A stretch of DNA of 64,000 nucleotides, taken from the NCBI RefSeq assembly GCF_036885195.1, contig NZ_CP133656.1, forward strand, positions 2,418,001-2,482,000, in the 5' to 3' direction. Positions 26,164 through 35,857 of the stretch are shown here, piece by piece. The translations under genes and the position numbers were made by a program. Every line of letters starts with the position of its first letter. The stretch's first letter is position 1. Source of the DNA: Pectobacterium cacticida. Lineage in GTDB: Bacteria > Pseudomonadota > Gammaproteobacteria > Enterobacterales > Enterobacteriaceae. Under the pieces are notes generated by a model. The model was given only the letters and a program-made list of their open reading frames with translations, was not told the origin of the DNA and ran no database searches.

Positions 26164-28062
26164 TCAGGCGTCAGAAGTCCTGCGCCGCATCACCCACAGC
26201 GCGATTAATGCCGCCACCACTAATATTCCTTGCGGCACCAGCGTTTCCACATAAGGATAAATACCCAATCCGCTGATTTCCGGCGCACCGATGACCAGCG
26301 TCGGTTCAAACAGTTTGCCTTCAATCAGCTCCAGCACGCCTTTACCCGCAAAGACAAATGCCATCAAATACATAAAGCAACCGGTAAACATGAAGAAGGG
26401 TTTAAGGGGCAACTTAACAATGGTGTAACGCATCAGGAGATAGGCGATGAGTAAGATCACACAACCAATGACAAACCCAGCCAGAATAGAGAAGTGCCCA
26501 GCCGTATTGCTGGCATCCCCTACCAGCGCGTAATAGAACAACACCGTCTCCGCCCCCTCGCGATACACGGCCAGAAAACTGGTCAACCACAGACCAATCA
26601 TGGATCCGCTGTTTAGCGAGTGGGACAATTTGCCTTCCAGATAAGCCTTCCAGTGCCGAGCTTCAACTTTCGACAAAAGCCAATAGCTCATGAAGAACAG
26701 CATTACCACAGCAATCAGCATCGTAATACCCTCCAACAATTCACGGCTGGCGCCAGAGTTCGTGAACACCAGTTGGAAGATAACGGCCGTAATCACGCTG
26801 CACAGCAGCGCGACATACACTGACTGGCGAATCAGCGACAGTTTGTCCTGCTGGTTGTTTTTCACCAGATAGGCCACGATGGCCGCCACTATCAGTAACG
26901 CTTCCAGCCCCTCACGCACAATAATCATCAGGCTGTACAGCAACAGGCTCCAGTGCGTTTCACCACCGTCGCCTAACATGGTGACCGCCTTGGTCAATTC
27001 CTGCTGCAACGCGTCGGCCTGCCCTTGCAACTGCTCGACAGGTTGTTTAGCGCTCATCAGACTCACCAACCGCGTGAAATACCCTTCCAGCGTCGATTTG
27101 AAGGCCGCGTCGCGAGAGCCGATTTTGTTCTCCATTCCGGTGGCTTCGAACAGATCGAAATAGGCATCCTGCACCGCCAGAATAGCGGGTTTATTTTCAC
27201 CCTCTCGGTATTGTGCTATCGCGGCGGCAATGGCCTGATTAATATCGTCAGCCACTTTCGCCCAGTTGGCGTCAGGCACATCATCGGCCCCGGCGTTACC
27301 TTCGGGCGTTAATTGCTGGCTGTCACGCGTTGTCGGTAACCCCGGCAATACATCTTCAATGTCCTGTAATAGCGTGGTGACCTGGTAAGCGACTTCCGTT
27401 AGATGATCGGGCTGACCCGTTAACGCAATCAACGCGGAGAATTGTTGATTGATTGACGCCGCCTGCTGTGCGGATCGGTTCTGCCTGACCGACATTTCCA
27501 TTTCTGAGTTTTTAAAACCCTGATAATGGGCTTGCTGTACGCTCTGACTGGCTTTTTGGTATTCGCCAGCCTGATACTCGCTTACGGCCTGCGCCAATTG
27601 GTCATCAATGATTCGGAAGCTTTGCTGCCAGTATGGCGCGATGTCCGCATTGTCGTAAGCGCCATGCTGCTCTTCGGCAACCAGCTTATGCCCGCCCTCA
27701 AGAACAGGAAGCACGGCATCCAGTTCGCGTTTTAACCATGAAATTTTTGCCTGTACTTCGGCTAGCGGTTTTCCAGCGCCAATCATGCGGCGGATTTCAC
27801 CGAATGTAGCTTCTAACTGATAACTTTTCTGCGCTGAAATGTTAATGCGGATGGGGCCTTCGAGGTTTTCAAAAACCTCGAAATAGGCCATTTGGACTTC
27901 GGTACGGGCGTCGCTTGTTTTTTGCTCTTGATAGAGCTGCGCCGTTTTATCCAGCCGGTTTTCGATATCCTGAATAAACGATGCGTAATCTGTTGCCGCA
28001 ACCGCCACAGAACAACTAAACAACCAACACAGCAATAAAAGTGTTTTTCGCCAGATGGACAT
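26164..28062 (-). CDS. fetM: FTR1-family iron permease FetM
   Basis: High-affinity iron permease (632 aa). Signal peptide ends near residue 22 (AVA/ATDY). A long periplasmic helical region (about 25-370) precedes seven transmembrane helices. The two iron-binding REXXE motifs are present: REGLE at about 383 and REGAE at about 501. The extended N-terminus is the bacterial FetM/cFtr1 form, larger than EfeU. First gene of a seven-gene iron operon on the minus strand. A Fur-type box lies 17 bp upstream, so it should be made when iron is low. Confidence 0.93.
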   Translation of the reverse strand: MSIWRKTLLLLCWLFSCSVAVAATDYASFIQDIENRLDKTAQLYQEQKTSDARTEVQMAYFEVFENLEGPIRINISAQKSYQLEATFGEIRRMIGAGKPLAEVQAKISWLKRELDAVLPVLEGGHKLVAEEQHGAYDNADIAPYWQQSFRIIDDQLAQAVSEYQAGEYQKASQSVQQAHYQGFKNSEMEMSVRQNRSAQQAASINQQFSALIALTGQPDHLTEVAYQVTTLLQDIEDVLPGLPTTRDSQQLTPEGNAGADDVPDANWAKVADDINQAIAAAIAQYREGENKPAILAVQDAYFDLFEATGMENKIGSRDAAFKSTLEGYFTRLVSLMSAKQPVEQLQGQADALQQELTKAVTMLGDGGETHWSLLLYSLMIIVREGLEALLIVAAIVAYLVKNNQQDKLSLIRQSVYVALLCSVITAVIFQLVFTNSGASRELLEGITMLIAVVMLFFMSYWLLSKVEARHWKAYLEGKLSHSLNSGSMIGLWLTSFLAVYREGAETVLFYYALVGDASNTAGHFSILAGFVIGCVILLIAYLLMRYTIVKLPLKPFFMFTGCFMYLMAFVFAGKGVLELIEGKLFEPTLVIGAPEISGLGIYPYVETLVPQGILVVAALIALWVMRRRTSDA

Positions 28063-28078
28063 AAGTTTATGAGAGAAT

Positions 28079-28097
28079 TTAAATGATATTTATTCTC
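28079..28097 (-). promoter_or_regulatory. Putative Fur box upstream of fetM
   Basis: Minus-strand GAGAATAAATATCATTTAA matches the 19-bp Fur consensus at 12 positions by my count, and lies directly upstream of the fetM start. Position and gene function agree with iron repression. Confidence 0.6.
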
Positions 28098-28523
28098 ACT
28101 ATAACGTCGAATCCATCCTCTTTATTGATTTACATCATGAAAACGGAGGCTATACAAAAAATATTCTGTAAAAAAGTACGTCATGCTTTCTTTTTGCTAT
28201 AAGGATCGCAATTGCACACACATAACCCTAACAAAAAAGAGAGAATAGACTTATAAAACAATCAATAATATGAATAGGGCCATTGGAAATAACAAAGCAA
28301 TAATTATGCCATTTATTTTATATTTCGATTGACCATTGGTTATCGTTCAAGATAAAACAGCGTTTATTTACAATACCTCAGGCAGATTTACAGAGCCTCA
28401 TCCCGACCGAGCAAGTCACTCGCAGAGGCGAACAGGATCATGTCTTTACACGAGAACCTGTCCACCCCATCAGGCATTACCTGCAATAATTTTTCTCGAC
28501 GCGGGTCATGCCACTCGCGTTGG
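28098..28523. other. Intergenic region, fetM to chemoreceptor
   Basis: About 430 bp, AT-rich in its right half. It would hold the fetM promoter. No gene, RNA or repeat was recognised. Confidence 0.55.
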
Positions 28524-30203
28524 TTAGAATTTTTCCCACCCCTCCTGAGCCCGAGGCTGTACTGACAGCAGCGGCGTTACTCTTTGCCCCACAGTACGAT
28601 TCACTGTGGGCGTAACCGCCGTTGGGGTGAATGCCGTCGTCGCATCGTCGTTAGACTCCAAATCAAACACATTCACCATTTCAGACAACTCGCCGCTCTG
28701 TTCATCCAACCGCGCCGCCGCTTCAGCCGATTGCATCACCAACTGTGCATTCTGTTGTGTGACGCTATCCATTTCTTGTACTGCCTGGGCAATCTGCCTA
28801 ATACCGCGCGTTTGCTCGTCCGTAGCCGCCGCAATTTCGCCAATCAGGTCGTTTACATGCGAAATCGCATCGATAATCGCCGTCATCGCCTCACCGGATT
28901 GCCGTACCTGATCGGCTCCGGTCGCCACGCGCTCAACAGAGTCAGCAATCAGCGCTTCAATTTCCTTCGCCGCTTGCGCACTACGCTGGGCCAGTGTGCG
29001 AACCTCACTGGCTACCACGGCAAACCCGCGGCCTTGTTCTCCGGCTCGCGCCGCCTCAACCGCAGCATTGAGTGCCAAAATGTTAGTTTGGAAAGCAATA
29101 CTATTAATTACAGAGGTGATATCGGAAATATGTCGTGAACTATCGCTGATTCCGTCCATGGTCTGCATGACGTTGGTGCTGATACTTCCCCCTTTTTGCG
29201 CCATGTCCGCTGCCGCTTTCGCCAACTGACGTACCTGATGTACGTGATCGGCGGTTTGTTGTACCGTCGCGCTTATCTCTTCCATACTGGCGGCGGTCTG
29301 CTGCAATGCCGCCGCCTGCTGCTCGGTACGGCTGGAAAGATTGTCGTTTCCTTCTTTAATACTCGATGTTCCTTTGTTAATTTCTGTCGTACTTTGCCGG
29401 ATGAGGGTCACCGTATCGCGCAAACTCTTTTGTAACCGCTTGATATCGGGGATGAGTCGCCCGGCACAGTTTCTACCAAACTCTGCCAGTTCACACCCCA
29501 GGCGGCCTGCCGTAAGCTGTGCCAAATGGGATTTCAGTACCGCAATGGGAATAACCAGATAATTTTTCAAATAGTATTCGGTGAAAACCAACACGACGAG
29601 GCCAATAATCATTACCGCAATCAGCGCATTGCGATTTTGAGCATTGAGTTCATTAATGCCTGAAATCAATGTCGAAGAGGAAATATCGTCCGCGTAACGC
29701 TTAACAGATTCATCCAGTGTCTGACTAAGTGAGGGGTACACGTCGAGATAGAGCTGATGAAATCCCTCATCGTCTTGGCGTTGCAATGCTGCATTCATCG
29801 GCTCGATCGCGGTAGTCATCAAGGCGCGCCATGAATTATTTATCGCCTCTACCGTCGCAGGGTTAACGCCAACGTGTTCTGCCGCCTGAAACTTTTCCAG
29901 CGAGTCTCTGGTATGACTCAATGTAACTTGCGACAATTCCAATGCCTGTTTGGCTTTTTCCGGCTCATTTCGCTGTAAATACGCCATTGCGCTTTCCATT
30001 CGCGTTACCGTTCGCAAATATTGATCGGTTCCATAGACCAGATGAGAATAGGTGTTTCGCTGCATTTCGCTTTTATCCAGCAGGTTTGAAGCCTGCTGTA
30101 GCGAGTAAATACTGAATCCTGATGCAATACCCCATGCCACTAACAGAAATACCACGATAGCCAGCACCATTATTTTTATGCTGACGTTTTTTAGAAATTC
30201 CAT
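28524..30203 (-). CDS. Methyl-accepting chemotaxis protein
   Basis: Transmembrane chemoreceptor (559 aa) that signals to CheA/CheW. TM1 is at about 10-30, a four-helix-bundle ligand domain at about 35-190, and TM2 at about 192-212 (ALIAVMIIGLVVLVFTEYYL). HAMP and the long cytoplasmic coiled coil follow. The conserved tip, SIAFQTNILALNAAVEAARAG and GRGFAVVASEVRTLAQRSA, is intact. The last five residues, GWEKF, form a CheR/CheB-tethering pentapeptide of the xWxxF type. Ligand unknown: the sensor domain has no specific motif I can name. Monocistronic. A flagellar -10-like CCGATA lies upstream but without a good -35. Confidence 0.93.
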   Translation of the reverse strand: MEFLKNVSIKIMVLAIVVFLLVAWGIASGFSIYSLQQASNLLDKSEMQRNTYSHLVYGTDQYLRTVTRMESAMAYLQRNEPEKAKQALELSQVTLSHTRDSLEKFQAAEHVGVNPATVEAINNSWRALMTTAIEPMNAALQRQDDEGFHQLYLDVYPSLSQTLDESVKRYADDISSSTLISGINELNAQNRNALIAVMIIGLVVLVFTEYYLKNYLVIPIAVLKSHLAQLTAGRLGCELAEFGRNCAGRLIPDIKRLQKSLRDTVTLIRQSTTEINKGTSSIKEGNDNLSSRTEQQAAALQQTAASMEEISATVQQTADHVHQVRQLAKAAADMAQKGGSISTNVMQTMDGISDSSRHISDITSVINSIAFQTNILALNAAVEAARAGEQGRGFAVVASEVRTLAQRSAQAAKEIEALIADSVERVATGADQVRQSGEAMTAIIDAISHVNDLIGEIAAATDEQTRGIRQIAQAVQEMDSVTQQNAQLVMQSAEAAARLDEQSGELSEMVNVFDLESNDDATTAFTPTAVTPTVNRTVGQRVTPLLSVQPRAQEGWEKF

Positions 30204-30709
30204 ATTTCACTCCGCGACGTTAACGAATATTCCCTGCCCGCATACACTATCGGAAAGGTATCTATTTTTGCCTGATGACGGTGCCGCCCATGACACCGCG
30301 CCCTACCCCCACGCGATCTCACTGGCGTTCTGGAATTCCCTGATTCACATTCCCTTAACGGGGAAATTAGAAAAATCAATGAATAGTATCTGTAGTCTTC
30401 CTTGCGGTAGTCGTTCCCATGATTTCAATCTGACGATCAATGCCACGTACATCGCCGGACTTGCGACATCACGCGTTAATACCGACAAAAACAGTATAGG
30501 CATTAACGGATAAAGAGCATGGATATGCAGTAATGTTATTTACCCGTAAACAAACGCGCTAAAAGGTCGCCGTGCGCAACGTGCCGGACATGACGACGAT
30601 CAGTAAACGCTTTTCCGTTATCAGCGATTATCAGAGGTTAAAACTGCATCAACGCGCAGTCACAGATATGCAGTGCCTGCGATCCGAGACCCTATATTGG
30701 AGAATAAAT
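30204..30709. other. Intergenic region, chemoreceptor to fdhF
   Basis: About 500 bp between divergent genes. The 46 codons in frame upstream of the fdhF ATG do not look like a protein extension. I looked for a sigma-54 element as in E. coli fdhF and found none with correct GG/GC spacing. Confidence 0.55.
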
Positions 30710-32860
30710 ATGCAGAAAGTGCTTACCGTCTGCCCGTATTGCGGGTCAGGCTGCAAAATTAACCTATTGGTAGAAAACGGCAAAGTCGTCGGCGCGGAAG
30801 GTGCAAACGGCGTTACCAACGAAGGTGAACTGTGCCTGAAAGGCTACTATGGTTGGGATTTCCTCAATGATACGAAAATCCTTACGCCGCGTTTGACCAA
30901 GCCGCTGATTCGCCGTCAGAAAGGCGCGCCTTTTGAAGCCGTCTCCTGGGATGAAGCCATCGGCTTCGCCAGTTCGCGGCTAAAAGCGATAAAAGAGAAG
31001 TACGGCGCCGAATCCATCATGCACACCGGTTCGTCACGCGGCCCAGGCAATGAAACCAATTATGTCATGCAGAAATTCGCCCGTGCCGTTACGGGAAACA
31101 ATAATGTCGATTGCTGCGCCCGGCTCTGCCACGGCCCATCGGTTGCCGGGCTACAAGTCACGCTGGGCAACGGCGCCATGAGCAATTCTATTTGTGAAAT
31201 TGAAAAAACCGACTGCATCCTGATTTTTGGCTACAACGCCGCAGATTCACACCCTATCGTGGCGCGCCGAATCCTCAAAGCCAAAGCACGCGGCGCAAAA
31301 ATCATCGTCTGCGATCCACGCCGTATTGAAACCGCCCGCATCGCCGATCTGTGGCTGCCTTTGAAAAATGGCTCCAACATGGCGCTGGTCAATGCTTTCG
31401 CGCATATTCTGATCAACGAAGGCCTCTACGACAAAGCGTATGTCGCCCGCCATACCGAAGGTTTCGAAGAATTCAGTCAGGTTGTTGCCAAATACACGCC
31501 GGAATATGTCGCCGATATTACCGGATTGTCACCCAAACTGATTCGCGATGCGATGCGGATGTATGCCGCAGCGCCGAGCGCCACCATTCTATGGGGAATG
31601 GGCGTAACGCAATGGGGACAAGGCGTCGATGTCGTCAAGGGGCTTTCCGGCCTCGCGCTGCTGACCGGTAATTTAGGGCGTCCCAACGTGGGTGTCGGCC
31701 CCGTGCGTGGGCAGAATAATGTACAAGGGGCCTGCGATATGGGCGCACTGCCCAATATGTTCCCCGGTTATCAAAAAGTGACAGACAAAGCGGTACTGGC
31801 AAAATTCGCCAATGCCTGGGGCGTGCCGACACTCTCAGCCAACATTGGCTACTCGCTGACCGATCTCCCGCACAAAATTAAAGAAGGGAAGATTAAAGCC
31901 AATTATGTGATGGGCGAAGATCCCCTGCAAACCGAGCCGGATCTGTCTATGTTGCGTGAGGCGTTCAATGAACTTGAGTTGCTCATCGTGCAGGACATCT
32001 TTATGACCAAAACGGCGGCCATTGCCGATGTTATTCTACCGGCTACCTCCTGGGGCGAGCATGAAGGCGTCTATACCGCCGCAGATCGGGGATTTCAGCG
32101 CTTTTATAAAGCCGTGGAACCGCAGGGCGACGTCAAGCCCGATTGGGAAATCATCAGCCTGATGGCGACCGCTCTCGGTTACCCGATGCACTACAACAAC
32201 ACACAGGAAATCTGGGATGAACTGCGCCAACTCTGTCCGCTGTACTACGGCGCTACCTATGAAAAAATGGCGGGGTTGGGCTATGTCCCGTGGCCATGTC
32301 CCACCGAAGACAGCCCAGGAACACCATGGCTATATGCGGGAAATCGCTTCGATCGTCCTGGCGGAAAGGCCCTGTTATCTACCGCGGAATGGCGGCCGCC
32401 AATGGAACTGGTTGATGAAGATTATCCCTTAGCGCTGTGTACCGTGCGCGAGGTCGGCCACTACTCCTGCCGTTCCATGACGGGTAACTGCGCCGCGTTA
32501 CAAACGCTTGCCGATGAGCCCGGTTACGTGCAGGTCAGCCCTTATGATGCCGAACGTTTAGGTATTCGCGATGGGCAACTGGCTTGGATCGCCTCGCGAC
32601 GCGGCAAGGTAATTTCCCGCGTCGCGGTTAGCGAGCGCATTAATAAGGGCGCCGTCTACATGACTTACCAATGGTGGATCGGTGCGTGCAACGAGTTGAC
32701 GTTAGATCATCTCGATCCGGTATCCAAAACGCCGGAATACAAACATTGCGCCGTTAGGCTCGACGCCATTGACGATCAGCAGGCGGCGGAAGAATACGTG
32801 CAGTTAGCGTATCATCAACTGAAAGATCGGTTACGGAGCGTCGCAGAAAACGTCAACTAA
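30710..32860 (+). CDS. fdhF: Formate dehydrogenase H, cysteine form
   Basis: Molybdopterin formate dehydrogenase (716 aa), same length and sequence pattern as E. coli FdhF, which oxidises formate to CO2 in formate hydrogenlyase. The 4Fe-4S site is CPYCGSGC...CLKG (Cys 8, 11, 15, 42). At position 140, where E. coli has selenocysteine, a plain TGC codon gives Cys140 (CARLCHGPSVAG). His141 is kept. MGDP-cofactor stretches GYNAADSHPIVARR, NLGRPNVGVGPVRGQNNVQGA and TVREVGHYSCRSMTG are intact. Start 30710 follows GGAG 8 nt upstream. It stands alone here; no hyc genes or fdhD nearby. Confidence 0.93.
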   Translation: MQKVLTVCPYCGSGCKINLLVENGKVVGAEGANGVTNEGELCLKGYYGWDFLNDTKILTPRLTKPLIRRQKGAPFEAVSWDEAIGFASSRLKAIKEKYGAESIMHTGSSRGPGNETNYVMQKFARAVTGNNNVDCCARLCHGPSVAGLQVTLGNGAMSNSICEIEKTDCILIFGYNAADSHPIVARRILKAKARGAKIIVCDPRRIETARIADLWLPLKNGSNMALVNAFAHILINEGLYDKAYVARHTEGFEEFSQVVAKYTPEYVADITGLSPKLIRDAMRMYAAAPSATILWGMGVTQWGQGVDVVKGLSGLALLTGNLGRPNVGVGPVRGQNNVQGACDMGALPNMFPGYQKVTDKAVLAKFANAWGVPTLSANIGYSLTDLPHKIKEGKIKANYVMGEDPLQTEPDLSMLREAFNELELLIVQDIFMTKTAAIADVILPATSWGEHEGVYTAADRGFQRFYKAVEPQGDVKPDWEIISLMATALGYPMHYNNTQEIWDELRQLCPLYYGATYEKMAGLGYVPWPCPTEDSPGTPWLYAGNRFDRPGGKALLSTAEWRPPMELVDEDYPLALCTVREVGHYSCRSMTGNCAALQTLADEPGYVQVSPYDAERLGIRDGQLAWIASRRGKVISRVAVSERINKGAVYMTYQWWIGACNELTLDHLDPVSKTPEYKHCAVRLDAIDDQQAAEEYVQLAYHQLKDRLRSVAENVN

Positions 32861-33377
32861 CGCGTTTTGCCTGAGTCCCGCTTCTGGTGTAAAGGCTCAG
32901 GCACGCCTCAAGATGACGCCTACACAATGGATTATAATAATTAAAAAACTAATTTAACCCTCTGGGGAAACCGATCTGCTTTCCCCATTACGCCTTATTA
33001 TTGATTCTTTTTTGTTCCATTCATCTCGCGGTTAATTACTATTCTCACGCGCGGTAAGCGCAGCAAACTCGACGTCTTTCGCCATTAATCCCTATTGGCA
33101 AAAATATAACAACTTATTGTTTAACCATGAATAAATAAAATATTTCGCCCGCACCCTGGGGCATATTCATGCGTTGAATGCGGTATGACAAAGATCACAA
33201 TTGCACGACAATTCGTAGAAAAAAAAGGTAAAAAAGGAGAATCGTTGTAATATCTGCGGGCAGAAACAACACGCCAATAATAAATGCGGGTGAATCTCTG
33301 GTGTGTTTAGAAAAACACCAGGCCATACACGGCAATAATATGTGTTGTCTGAATCAATTCATCAATATGAGGTTTAT
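32861..33377. other. Intergenic region, fdhF to dicarboxylate symporter
   Basis: About 515 bp, AT-rich, no gene. Contains a CRP-type site (33184-33199) and a TAATAT -10-like element at 33248-33253. No strong terminator for fdhF was found. Confidence 0.6.
33184..33199 (+). promoter_or_regulatory. Putative CRP site of the dicarboxylate symporter
   Basis: TATGA, 6 nt, TCACA: perfect right half and one mismatch in the left half of TGTGA-N6-TCACA. With the -10 at 33248-33253 it would be centred near -68, a class I position. Carboxylate carriers are often cAMP-CRP activated. Confidence 0.6.
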
Positions 33378-34682
33378 ATGCAAAGGCAGAAGTTACTTGT
33401 ACAGATAGTTTTGGCCATCGTCTTGGGGATATTAATCGGCTGGGCGTGCCACCAATATCTTGATGGCGAGCGAGCAAAAGACATTGCGTCTTATTTCAAC
33501 ATGGTTACCGATATCTTCCTACGTCTGATCAAGATGATTATCGCGCCACTGGTCTTCGCGACACTGGTTTCCGGCTTGGCCAGTATGGGGGGTAATTCTT
33601 CGGCCGTTGGTCGTATTGGTTTGAAGGCCATGATCTGGTTTGTCAGCGCATCGCTGATCTCCCTGCTTATCGGCATGTTCTTAGCGAATCTTTTCCAGCC
33701 CGGCGCAGGCATGAATCTCGACATCCCCGCACAACATGTCGCGACAGGTCTGAATACTGACGGGTTCACGCTCAAAAGTTTCATCAGCCATATCTTCCCG
33801 AAGAGCATTGTCGAGGCGATGGCAAACAATGAGATCCTGCAAATTCTGGTGTTCTCACTGTTTTTCGGCTCTGCCCTTGCTTACGTCAAAGGTAAAAACA
33901 AACAGGCAACGGCGATCATTTCTATGATCGAAGAGTTGACCAAAGTGATGTTCCGAGTGACTGACTACGTGATGGCGTTGGCTCCCATCGCGGTCTTTGC
34001 TGCCATCGCTTCCGCCATAAGCACGCAAGGCCTGGGTCTACTGTACGATTTCGGGAAACTGATCGGAGAATTCTATTTCGGCCTGGCCGTACTATGGTGC
34101 GTTTTGTTCCTGGTCGGATATTTGTTCCTGGGGAAAGCCATCGTAACGCTGGCTAAACTGATTCGTGAACCAACGATGCTGGCCTTCGCCACCGCGAGCA
34201 GTGAATCAGCCTATCCAAAAACCATGGAAGCACTCACGAAATTCGGCGTGCCGAAAAAAGTCACCAGCTTTGTACTGCCGCTCGGGTATTCGTTTAACCT
34301 TGATGGCTCCATGATGTACCAGTCCTTTGCCATCCTGTTTATCGCTCAGGCATACAACATCGATCTGAGTATCACTCAGCAAATTCTGATTCTGCTGACG
34401 CTGATGATCACCAGCAAGGGAATGGCGGGCGTCGCGCGTGCCTCTGTTGTCGTGGTTGCCGCCACGCTGCCGATGTTCAGCCTGCCGGAAGCCGGGATTC
34501 TGCTGATTATCGGTATCGACCAGTTCCTGGATATGGGGCGTACCGCCACTAACGTTATCGGCAACAGTATCTCTACCGCCGTTGTCGCTAGCCTGGAAAA
34601 AGATGTCCATGATGATGAGGAAGAAACGACTGACGAAGTGATGGCCTATCAGGAAACGCTGCAAACGACGCAAAATAGCTAA
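33378..34682 (+). CDS. Dicarboxylate/amino acid:cation symporter (DAACS, GltP/DctA family)
   Basis: Secondary carrier (434 aa) that imports aspartate, glutamate or C4-dicarboxylates with Na+ or H+. Family hallmarks: LRLIKMIIAPLVFATLVSGL, the serine-rich hairpin TASSESAYPKTMEALTKFG, LPLGYSFNLDGSMMY, the MITSKGMAGVARAS segment and the substrate-site motif GIDQFLDMGRTATNVIGN. About eight helices with two re-entrant loops. Start 33378 (MQRQKLL) has GAGG 6 nt upstream. A HypT-like regulator and an aspartate racemase-like gene lie just downstream, so aspartate/glutamate is a reasonable substrate. Confidence 0.9.
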   Translation: MQRQKLLVQIVLAIVLGILIGWACHQYLDGERAKDIASYFNMVTDIFLRLIKMIIAPLVFATLVSGLASMGGNSSAVGRIGLKAMIWFVSASLISLLIGMFLANLFQPGAGMNLDIPAQHVATGLNTDGFTLKSFISHIFPKSIVEAMANNEILQILVFSLFFGSALAYVKGKNKQATAIISMIEELTKVMFRVTDYVMALAPIAVFAAIASAISTQGLGLLYDFGKLIGEFYFGLAVLWCVLFLVGYLFLGKAIVTLAKLIREPTMLAFATASSESAYPKTMEALTKFGVPKKVTSFVLPLGYSFNLDGSMMYQSFAILFIAQAYNIDLSITQQILILLTLMITSKGMAGVARASVVVVAATLPMFSLPEAGILLIIGIDQFLDMGRTATNVIGNSISTAVVASLEKDVHDDEEETTDEVMAYQETLQTTQNS

Positions 34683-34707
34683 GCTTGCGCTAATCATGCT
34701 TTCTTCT

Positions 34708-34731
34708 GGCGGCCTGCGGGCCGCCGTTTTT
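34708..34731 (+). terminator. Rho-independent terminator of the symporter gene
   Basis: GGCGGCC, loop TGCG, GGCCGCC, then GTTTTTC, 25 bp after the stop. Perfect 7-bp GC stem with a T-tract. Confidence 0.9.
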
Positions 34732-34756
34732 CATGTCGTCAGTCATACCTCCACGT

Positions 34757-35656
34757 TTACAGGCCGGACGTCGATGACAGGCCTTTCATATAACGCCAGA
34801 ACTTCTCGGAAGCAACGTTCAGACGCGCATCAAGACGATAAAGATAAACCCCCATGTGAATGACCGCATTTTCCATATCGAGGATGGTTAGCTCGTTATT
34901 TTTTAATTCTTCCTGAATCGAATAGTCCGGCAACCAAGCTATGCCATACCCCTTTTTCGTCATGCGTTTAAGCAAGTCGCTCATTGAAGAGACAAAATTA
35001 ACCGTAAATTTATCGCCAGCGACACCGGATAAATAACGGCTAACCTGACGCCCCATATAACTCGTCTCGGTATAATTGAGTAATGGCACTGACGAAGCGC
35101 TCACATCAAATAGCGGTTTTCCTGCGCTGTCGCAGGCACAGACTGGATAAAGACGGGATTCCAATATCTTCTCGTGCATAAAGGGTTCCCCCAGCAAATC
35201 CTCATTGTAGAATGAGAAGATGAAGTCGCTACGCCCTTCCTTCAGGTTCAATACCGCCTCATCGACATCGATCGATTCCACATAGAATATTTTTTCCTGT
35301 GGATCCGGCACCGCTTTTAACAACTCCGGCATGATAAACACGGACAGCGAGTGAGCGGCCGCAATGGTGATCTTATTTTTATAGCTGTCCCCGCCGTGCA
35401 ATTTATTAAGCTGATATTCCAAATCGTCCAGCGTATTGCGAATATAGGCATGAAAAACCCGCCCTTGTTCGGTTAGCTGTAGCGGCAGCGCGCTACGATC
35501 GAAGATGTCAAACCCTATCGCTGCTTCCAACGCCTGAATTCGTCGGCTAAATGAAGATTGAGAAATATTCCGCTTCTCAGCCGCCAGCGTAAAACTTCGA
35601 TGCTCTTCCAGCACGATAAAGTCATAAAGCCATTTGGTTTCGATATTATTTAGCAT
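34757..35656 (-). CDS. LysR-type regulator, HypT (YjiE)-like
   Basis: LysR regulator (299 aa). The N-terminal helix-turn-helix is seen in NIETKWLYDFIVLEEHRSFTLAAEKRNISQSSFSRRI. It resembles E. coli HypT through NIETKWLYDF, SRRI.ALE, PLQLTEQG, IKIAAAHSLS-type, IDVDEAV, FSF.DEDLL and YMGR stretches (from memory). HypT responds to hypochlorite by methionine oxidation. The effector here is not readable, and it may control the racemase (divergent, 200 bp away) and the symporter (convergent). Start 35656 (MLNNIE) was chosen because an upstream extension to 35794 is a non-family hydrophobic stretch. Confidence 0.85.
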   Translation of the reverse strand: MLNNIETKWLYDFIVLEEHRSFTLAAEKRNISQSSFSRRIQALEAAIGFDIFDRSALPLQLTEQGRVFHAYIRNTLDDLEYQLNKLHGGDSYKNKITIAAAHSLSVFIMPELLKAVPDPQEKIFYVESIDVDEAVLNLKEGRSDFIFSFYNEDLLGEPFMHEKILESRLYPVCACDSAGKPLFDVSASSVPLLNYTETSYMGRQVSRYLSGVAGDKFTVNFVSSMSDLLKRMTKKGYGIAWLPDYSIQEELKNNELTILDMENAVIHMGVYLYRLDARLNVASEKFWRYMKGLSSTSGL

Positions 35657-35857
35657 CGCCTTGCCCTCGCGCGCGAGCCTTCCGTGCCCTATTTTCTCTT
35701 TCCCCTGCCAGGGTCCCATCACGACTAAAACCAATAAAAGCATAGAGATGCTAATAGTTATGCAAATCATACATAGCAGATGGGAATTTAGCAATTCACA
35801 TTATCTGATGATATGCGATTATTATTATAAATTTCATATAGCTACAGGACTTACAGC

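Noticed and set aside
28584..29138. 184-codon plus-strand open frame opposite the chemoreceptor
   Set aside because: Arg-rich antisense of the conserved chemoreceptor tip.
30204..30260. Flagellar sigma-28 promoter before the chemoreceptor
   Set aside because: A CCGATA -10-like element is present, but no TAAA-type -35 at 11 nt.
30480..30709. Sigma-54 promoter of fdhF
   Set aside because: No GG-N10-GC element with acceptable flanks; E. coli-type control is not supported here.
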